Origin: Plotosus lineatus
Lineage: Eukaryota > Chordata > Actinopteri > Siluriformes > Plotosidae
NCBI GenBank assembly: GCA_024760905.1
Contig: CM045750.1
Location: forward strand, 13,492,919 to 13,556,918
DNA: 64,000 bases
Direction: 5' to 3'
The notes beneath the pieces are model-generated. The model was not told where the DNA came from. It did no database searches and saw only the letters and a list, made by a program, of their open reading frames with translations. A program made the position numbers and the translations under genes. Positions 57,444 to 64,000 of the stretch are shown here, piece after piece. Positions within the stretch are counted from its first letter, which is position 1. Every line of letters begins with the position of its first letter.

Positions 57444-58912
57444 CAGACGCTCCCCAACTTACAAACGAGTTCGGTTCCGGACGGCCGTTCGTTAGATGAA
57501 TTTGTTCGTAAGTCGTTACAGGGCGTTCTTTAGAGGGGAACGAATGTTTAAAGCTTGTACAGTGGTACCTCACCTTACATAATTAATCCGTTCCAGAGCC
57601 TTTTTCTTCACCTGGATTTTTCGTAAATTGAACCGCATTTTACATGTAAAACGTGTGATTCGTTCCAAGGCCCCCAATACTACCCCTAAACCCTTTAAAA
57701 ATTATAAAAGTATACCTTTTAAGACCTCCTTCTGCTTCAATATCGTACCGATAGTAGACGGGTTTGGCCATATTCCTTTGCAATATCACTCAACCGCATG
57801 CCACGAGCACCGGAAATCACACGCGCATATGTGTGTGTGTGTGTGTGTGTGTATGCACACGAGTGTGTTTTGACCATGTCTTCTTAGCAGAGTTATAATC
57901 TTACAAATGTTTATGGAAGGTTAAAAGCAATGAGCACACTCAAAAAGCATTATGGGAGAGGCTGGTCCATAATAGCCAATGGGAGGGAGCTGTATCAGCC
58001 CTCCTAGCCAATGGGAGGCCAGCGGGGTGGGTTGTTGGGAGATAGCCAATGGGAGGGAGCTGCATCATCCCTCATAGCCAATGGGAGGCCCGCGGGGCGG
58101 GATGTTGGGAGATAGTCAATGGAAAGCAACTTGTGCATTGTTTGAATATTTGAATGGCACGTTTGGCGCGTTTCGTAAGGAAAACTTGTATACAGAGACA
58201 AAAAAAATTTGGAAAATGTTTTTCACAACCTGGATTTTTAGTTCGCTGGGACTATTGTAAGGTGAGGTACCACTGTATAAGTAACCTATATGAGTTTGTA
58301 CTGTATACAATCTCTCTCTCCCCCTCTCTCTCTCTCTCGACATAATCATCTTATTTCATTCTATTGAATTTATCAGTTATTGGTAGAGTACAAGGGGCAA
58401 GCCTAAATGCACCATAAATTATCATGCTAACTGACGTCAGGAACTTTGAGCCGGACCCAAAATGCAGGAGACAGAGTAAGATGAACACGGAGATACTTTA
58501 TTGCTACAGGGCAGGCTTGAGCAAGGAGAAAACGTAGTCACTGCTGGTGACCAGGAGAAGCACGAAAACTTCTGATGTGGGGGAACAGGGATGTGAAGAG
58601 GGACAATCTTCTAGCACTGGGATGATGCTCGTCTTTATAGCACGGTAGATTGGTGAGTCGGATCAGGTGTGTGCATTGCGATCCACCCGCGTGTGTCAGC
58701 CACGCCCCTCTGCCAGAACCTAATCGAATATAAAGTGTACCTCAGGATACTGTTTAATCATATTTCATACTTATATTTATGATGTAACTTTCTATAGATT
58801 TTATTCAATTTCTATTTCTACTTTTTCTTCAATTTCACTTTCGACCTTGGACAGCGTTGTTCGCATGTCCGGATGTTCGTAAAACGAATGTTCGTAAGTA
58901 GGGTAGCGTCTG
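57444..58912. mobile_element. TIR-A element with TA TSD, hosting a TIR-B element
   Basis: The left end cagacgctccccaacttaca and the complement of the right end cagacgctaccctacttacg match, flanked by TA at 57442-57443 and 58913-58914. A complete TIR-B element lies inside (57560-58275). A further unassigned retroposon-like stretch (58436-58720: aatgcaggagacagag, cttctgatgtggg) lies between the TIR-B element and the right end. Confidence 0.88.
57560..58275. mobile_element. Complete TIR-B element with TA TSD
   Basis: The left end cagtggtacctcaccttac is the exact complement of the right end gtaaggtgaggtaccactg, with TA at 57558-57559 and 58276-58277. The 716-bp interior has repeated agccaatgggaggg blocks and no intact protein. 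Other copies are at 18750-21235 and 30085-30420. Confidence 0.92.
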
Positions 58913-58914
58913 TA

Positions 58915-60118
58915 TTCAATTTGAATAGTTGCTTTATTACCATATTTATACCTCACTACCTGTTGTTACTGTTGCGTATTTGTACATCAGAGTGATTCTG
59001 ATTCTGAAATGATTAAAGGACACGAGTTGAGAGATCAACGATGGTTTTGTCTGTCGAGCCCCTTTGAGATTCACAGCAGAACTGACAAGGCATGTTTCTA
59101 TCGATAGTTGTCTGAGCCTGGGTTTCTGTTTCAACAATCCATCATGTCTATGATCGCCCTGTGCCGATCTCGTCCACACAGAAGTAAGAGGTTCCATACT
59201 ACAGCTCCCACGACCCTGTGGCGGTGGCATATCATGCACAGCTGGAATCCTATCTAAAACTAATATCAGCGAAATAACAAAGGCAGTTTCAGACTCACTT
59301 AATTACAGGGTAATTAACATTTGCTAGTCTGCTGAGACGCTGTATGTTCTGGTAGTGATGACGTGCTATAGGTCGGGATGTATTTTTGCTCAGGTTGTTG
59401 CTGCTGTAACAGGTTATTAATTTGGCAACTACATCTTCCTCCTGGTCTTTTCTTTCTGCTCTTTATCAAGACTCCATTTCAGTACATTTCCTTTCAGTGC
59501 CTGAGTTCTGTGTTCATGTGCATCACCAGTCTTGTTAGTTTAATTATCTGTTTGACAAGTTCATGTTCTTTTAAGCTCCTGGTTTCGGCATTGTTTTTGT
59601 AAACATTTCCTAACCCGAATGTTTTTCTGCTTCCCCGAGTTAGATTGTTTTGTTTTTCTGTCTGAGTTCGAGTGGTGGTGTATGAGCCTCTATTTTGGGA
59701 TTTCAGTTTCATTACTAAAGTGAAATGAAACAAGCTCTTCACTCACACATGAACATATGTATATTTTTATTATCAGGTGGGTTTTACTTACATTTTTGCA
59801 GTTGCATTCTGTTTAATTCTTTTTTATAGTCTGCTCTAGCCAGTTTGAAAATCGCAATAGGTTGTGAATCCATCATTTCATACAAGGAACGATAATGACA
59901 AAAATACCAGTGTACAGATATTAAACTAACAAATCGGATGCAAGTTAAAAACATTGATTTGTACATACACAAATCATACATAGTTCTGTTTATGTACATC
60001 AGACAAGAGTCTGCTTTTAAATAGCAGGTTTAATGTGTGTGTGTCTCCCCCCCCAAACCCCCGGCTTATTTTCAAAGCTTTTCAGCAATCTCCATTCTCA
60101 GGCCTGAAGTGTAGTTCA
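58915..60118. other. Intergenic region between vamp7 and clgn, no recognised feature
   Basis: No gene-like frame or named repeat apart from short simple sequence. Confidence 0.45.
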
Positions 60119-60301
60119 CCTGGACAGTGGTGGATCAGCAGTTAAGGTTCTGGATAAGTGATCTCAATTTTGGTTGTTCAGGTCCCAATACCACCAGTCT
60201 GCCACTGTTGGGCCCTTGGGCAAGGCCCTAAACCCTCAACTGTTTAATTGAAAAGAAAAAAAAAAAGCATAAATGGCATCTGCCAAATGGCATAAATGTT
60301 A
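60119..60301 (+). mobile_element. tRNA-headed SINE, another common fish type
   Basis: gacagtggtggatcagcagt, the B-box-like ggttgttcaggtccc, ccactgttgggcccttggg and gcatctgccaaatggcataa: the order of a very common teleost SINE that ends in a ctgccaaatgccataaatg-type tail. Confidence 0.75.
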
Positions 60302-60901
60302 AACCTGCGACTACATCCACAGGCGGCTCTATCAGATACCGAAGGAAGATTTACATCGACACATTCAACTCATCTTTACACTATATTTAAATTTAAAACA
60401 AAACTTTATAGTTGAGAAAATTAAAGGACGCAATCTTCAATTGCATTCTTCAGCAGTTAATTTTACTTCAAGTGATTCAAACAAAAACAAATTGCTTACA
60501 AAAGTATAACGGTACAGTATGTTTACATCATTCAAGTCCATCGTTTGTTTAAACAGATGTGCACACTGTAAATGTACCCTGATCATAATTAGAGAATGAA
60601 GTTTGTCTGACTTTTATTTTGAAACAGAGACTTTAAAAAATTATTCTGTTTTAGTTCACACATTCCCCATCACAAAACTTGATGTGCTGGACACTGATCA
60701 CTATTTAAAACCATTAAAAATGTTTTCCCCTCTGGTGTGTTTGGTGCATCGGTTTCAAGTTCAAGATATTTTTAAGATGTTGCTTCAGGTCCCTGAACAT
60801 CCAAAAACTATTAATGTTTTATTGCTTTATTAATACCAGGCTCAGTCAGCCAGTTAAAAAACTCCTAGTGAGCATGGATCATTTGTGGACCTGTAGAAAT
60901 G

Positions 60902-60902
<1 letters not shown>

Positions 60903-60950
<48 letters not shown>
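60903..60950. repeat. (CA)n microsatellite
   Basis: About 23 CA units upstream of the clgn 3' region. Confidence 0.95.
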
Positions 60951-61017
60951 TAAATGCATCTTTTTTTTGGTTTCAAATCAATGGAAATCTGAAGTATCCA
61001 TGACTTACCTTTAACTC

Positions 61018-61066
61018 CAAATCGGACTTTTTCTGTGCTTTAGTAACCTCTCGTTTCCTCAGGTGA
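61018..61066 (-). other. Possible further clgn tail exon
   Basis: The minus strand between ag at 61067-61068 and the strong donor gtaagt at 61017 could encode KREVTKAQKKSDLELK, a charged stretch suited to a calmegin tail. The phase does not join to the donor chosen for the preceding exon, and the 3' splice site is weak, so it is only a candidate. Confidence 0.3.
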
Positions 61067-61167
61067 GTGTGACTGTTCGGCCCTTGGGTAGTATGCGATA
61101 ATATGATTCAGAAAAAAGCACTAATTATTCCCAATTTAAACAAACATTTAAAATCGAATGTTCACAC

Positions 61168-61867
61168 CATGATTAGCGAAGCTCATCCGGTCCTCTGCAT
61201 CCTGTGGCCTGTCTGGCTGCGGCTCATCACACGTTTTATAGTAATAGTCCTGATCCACGGGGCCAAATCTCTGACACATACACACATAGACAAGTTCTGG
61301 ATTAACCTGAATTTATCAAATAATTATTTATGTCTGTTTTTGAGTCCTGTATCATCGGACTGGATTAATAGGAGTAAAGTTTGTGATACATACATTACAT
61401 ATATTTGTAAATAATAAAATATTCAGCAGTTTCTACCTTGTTGGGCCACATAAAACTGACAAAGAGGATGATGGGTAGACCCACTGTGAAAATGTACACC
61501 GCCCACAGCCAGGGCCGCTTTGCTGTAGCAAACAGTAGCCGCTGCAGAACTCCATGCTACAGAAGACATAAAGGGTTTTCTAATGATTTACCGATGGTGA
61601 ACCATACAACCGAAACAATGCAAAGATTGAAGCTTTTTTAAATAAAAATGACCTTGTATATATCAAAGCGATCACAGTCACAGTCATAATGATCTACTAT
61701 TTCCTATTTAAAGGCTACAATAAACCTAATGGATTTTTTTAGATCTATTCTCCTCAATTCGGACTTGTTCTTGTGATGGAGCGCACACAGGTAGAGAAGG
61801 AGTCAGACAGCACCAGCAGGTAGCATGAGTTTCACCTGTGTGTAAAATCATGGGTATAATTTATGTG

Positions 61868-61923
<56 letters not shown>

Positions 61924-63471
61924 GATAAAGTGAGGCCTGTGATAAGGGATAATGCTGTGTATGCATATAATGTGTTGTTTCGTGCATTAATGTCTCAGAA
62001 TGAGAACCCATTTCAGTGTGAAGAGAATACACAGAGTGTTCTGTGCAACTGTCTCTGAGATTTCAGTATTCTCCATTTGAGCTTTGTTACAGTTTCATTT
62101 ACTTTCATTTGTTGAAAGAAGCAAAATCACCTGCCAACAGAATATAAAAATAAAAAATACATTTTTGCATGTCTTTTTTTTTTAGACTGCAAAACTATAA
62201 AACTTGAAGTTTTCAGGAAAACATGAGACTTCCATTACAATGTATAAACCTCGACAGACAAAAACATGAATATCAAGTTTCATTAAACTGCTGATATGAC
62301 AGTCCCATGTAGGGTGTCGTGCTTGCAGGGTTGGCTCAGATCACTGCATGCCTGGTATGGATATGGTGGTTACTAAAGATATATTCATTTTGATGTCTTT
62401 CCTTTTTTCCATCACAAATACAGGGATCTCTCACTTTCCGCAGTTAATAGGGACCGAGACCCGGCAACCGCCAATTTCCGCGAAGAAGGATCGGCCCTCC
62501 TGACTGACGTATACGTACATGTATATGTGTATATAGTATCAATAAATACATATTCAATAATATGAATGCTGATAATAACAAGAAACATTCAAAAATAATG
62601 CAGAAGATGTAAATAAAATATAAATACACACACATAAAGACGCGCGCGCACACATACTCAGACGCCCACCTCACAGAAAAATGTAAATAGTTTTGTTGGG
62701 GGGTTTTGGGTTGTTGTTTTTTTTGTTTTTGTTTGTTTGGGTTATTTTTCGATGAATACTTTTGAAAAACCCGCGATGCACTGAAGCTGCAGAAACTGAA
62801 GCACGAACTAGCGAGGGATCACTGTACTTGAAATCCTTCTCTGGCCCATTTTACACAACACTTTCTCTGTATATACCAGGGGTGTCAAACTCGTACCACA
62901 AAGGGCCATGTGGCTGCAAGTTTTTGTTTCAACCAAGCAGCAGCACACCTGACTTGGCTCATTCAAACAACTGATAAGAGTCTTCAGGCAGTTGATTGGT
63001 GAATCTGTCTGCTCTGTCCAGAGACTGACCAATCAAACGCCTGAAGACTCTTATCAGTTGTTTGAATGAGCCAAGTCACGTGTGCTGCTGCTTGGTTGAA
63101 ACAAAAACCTGCAGCCACATGGCCCTTTGTGGCACGAGTTTGACACCCCTGGTATATACCAACTGATGATAAACATTAAGCTGCATTCTTTCGGCGTCTT
63201 TACTTTACTACCAGTTGCTGCTACTTGTCAGTGCAGCAGTGGGAATTTTTCCAATAAATTGAAAACAGCTTACCCTCTGATTTTGTCCCCAAGTTTCCTC
63301 CGTCCATTGTCTGGCAAATTCGAGGTCATCACAGAGCAGAATATTATCAAACATCACATCTCCAGTAAGGGACCAGAGCTCAAAGCCTACTGCAGACACA
63401 GGACTCATTTTGAAAGGCTGAGTGTCCTCAAAATAGGCTGGGTTAGGGATCATGCGTGGTTTCCATCGTCC
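61168..63471 (-). CDS. clgn: Calmegin/calnexin family ER chaperone (probably clgn), three 3'-side exons; 5' part outside window
   Basis: This is a type I membrane lectin chaperone of the endoplasmic reticulum that binds monoglucosylated glycoproteins. Minus-strand exons are 63471-63274 (66 codons), 61556-61437 (40 codons) and 61270-61168, all with ag/gt borders; the first two joins are in phase. Exon 1 reads GRWKPRMIPNPAYFEDTQPF, GFELWSLTGDVMFDNILLCD and ARQWTEETWG, the end of the luminal lectin domain after the P-domain. Exon 2 holds the membrane segment RPWLWAVYIFTVGLPIILFV ending SFMWPNK. Exon 3 starts the cytosolic tail (RFGPVDQDYYYKTCDEPQPD). The SF-x-WP-x-K end of the membrane exon resembles calmegin (SFCWPRK) more than calnexin, which is my reason for clgn. 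The stop codon is not settled: exon 3 is open for 42 codons to TAA near 61146 if unspliced, whereas family members have a longer acidic tail. Confidence 0.9.
61873..61921. repeat. (GT)n microsatellite in clgn intron
   Basis: About 24 GT units. Confidence 0.95.
62421..62824. mobile_element. TIR-D Tigger-like MITE with TA TSD in clgn intron
   Basis: The left end cagggatctctcac and the complement of the right end cagtgatccctcgc match, with TA at 62419-62420 and 62825-62826. It is 404 bp with microsatellite sequence inside. Confidence 0.85.
62877..63151. mobile_element. Palindromic hAT MITE, 275 bp, 8-bp TSD, in clgn intron
   Basis: The two halves are near-perfect complements for over 100 bp, from caggggtgtcaaactcg and its complement inward to a short centre near 63010. 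The duplication gtatatac is at 62869-62876 and 63152-63159. It lies 123 bp downstream of the 63274 exon end in transcript direction. Confidence 0.95.
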
Positions 63472-63680
63472 CTAATAGTACAGAGACCAGCAAGCAGGGT
63501 TCATTTTAGTATAATAATTAAATTACGCTCATGTTCTTTTCACTGTCTCTTTGGGCAATCAATCATGCAGCCCTGACAAAAAATGTATTTTATTTTATTG
63601 GACCTTTAACTCGATTATAGCGACATGCATTCAACGTGGTATTGTTTCGGTATACTTACGCAATGACAAAACTTATTCAT

Positions 63681-63900
63681 CCAGTCATTTTCTAAGCCAC
63701 TTAATACCAGTTAAGATCACGGGGAGGCTGGTACCCATCTCAGCAAACTCTGGGCGAGGATAGGGGACACACTGGACAGCTCACCAGACCATTGCAGGGC
63801 CAATACTTATACAACCATTTACACTCAGTTTCACATGTAGGGATGTTTGGAACAGCCAATCACCGGGACTTTCAGGTCATCGTGACTTCATTTTTTTTGC
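63681..63900 (-). mobile_element. SINE-3 3' part, tail L
   Basis: The minus strand ends with tail L (gagctgtccagtgtgtcccc, tgggtaccagcctccccgtg, ttaagtggcttagaaaatga) and contains the preceding body (gattggctgttccaaacatc). The head is not clear. Confidence 0.75.
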
Positions 63901-64000
63901 CACATTAACGTTGCTAAGCCTCGACCTGACCAACTCAAACAATCCCAGATCATAATGTTCCCTTCAAAGTCCTGCAACAGTGGCTGCTATGTATGAGGGG

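Noticed and set aside
61103..61414. 103-codon plus-strand frame
   Set aside because: It overlaps the minus-strand calmegin tail exon, whose splice sites and family similarity are clear.
62877..63151. Regulatory or structural RNA gene from the strong hairpin
   Set aside because: hAT-type ends and an exact 8-bp duplication show it is a palindromic MITE; any RNA role is only a follow-up question.

Overview
This is nuclear DNA from a ray-finned fish, most likely a teleost. It has small exons with canonical gt-ag junctions spread through AT-rich introns, many CA, TA and GA microsatellites, and a dense load of teleost-type retroposons and DNA transposons. Nothing looks prokaryotic: there are no operons, CRISPR arrays or rRNA. 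I found no stand-alone tRNA gene; the tRNA-like sequences are SINE heads.

Four host genes can be assembled exon by exon. (1) 2473-3856, plus strand: the last five coding exons of an endothelin B-type receptor, a G-protein-coupled receptor; its first exons lie before the window. (2) 34117 down to 7317, minus strand: all five coding exons of polr1d, a subunit shared by RNA polymerases I and III, giving 115 residues over 27 kb. (3) 49464-55921, plus strand: all seven coding exons of vamp7, a longin R-SNARE of 220 residues, with a probable non-coding first exon and promoter near 46740-46850. (4) 63471 down to about 61168, minus strand: three exons near the 3' end of a calnexin/calmegin gene, best matched to calmegin (clgn); its 5' part lies beyond the window end. 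The genes do not form a functional unit. Adjacency of an EDNRB-type receptor to VAMP7 recalls the EDNRB2-VAMP7 neighbourhood known in birds, so the receptor is probably the ednrb2 paralogue.

Much of the rest is mobile DNA, and its nesting can be read from target-site duplications (TSDs). The main families are: an RTE-clade LINE with one nearly full-length copy (34583-37742) and five truncated copies; SINE-1, a tRNA-headed SINE with about 18 loci and two alternative 3' tails; three other tRNA-headed SINE families (SINE-2, -3, -4) and one unassigned SINE; hAT elements with exact 8-bp TSDs; several TA-flanked Tigger/pogo-like families, here called TIR-A (ends CAGACGCTCCCC), TIR-B (CAGTGGTACCTCACC), TIR-C (CCGTATTCGAC) and TIR-D (CAGGGATCTCTCAC); decayed Tc1-like transposases; and a piggyBac-like MITE.

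The most interesting observation is the make-up of SINE-1. One tail type ('tail R') looks like the 5' leader of the local RTE LINE fused to the extreme 3' end of the same LINE, joined to a tRNA-like head. The other ('tail L') carries a different 3' end that is also present on SINE-3. This resembles the Bov-A/Bov-tA relationship to BovB in ruminants and suggests SINE tail exchange between LINE partners. No new host system beyond this was found.
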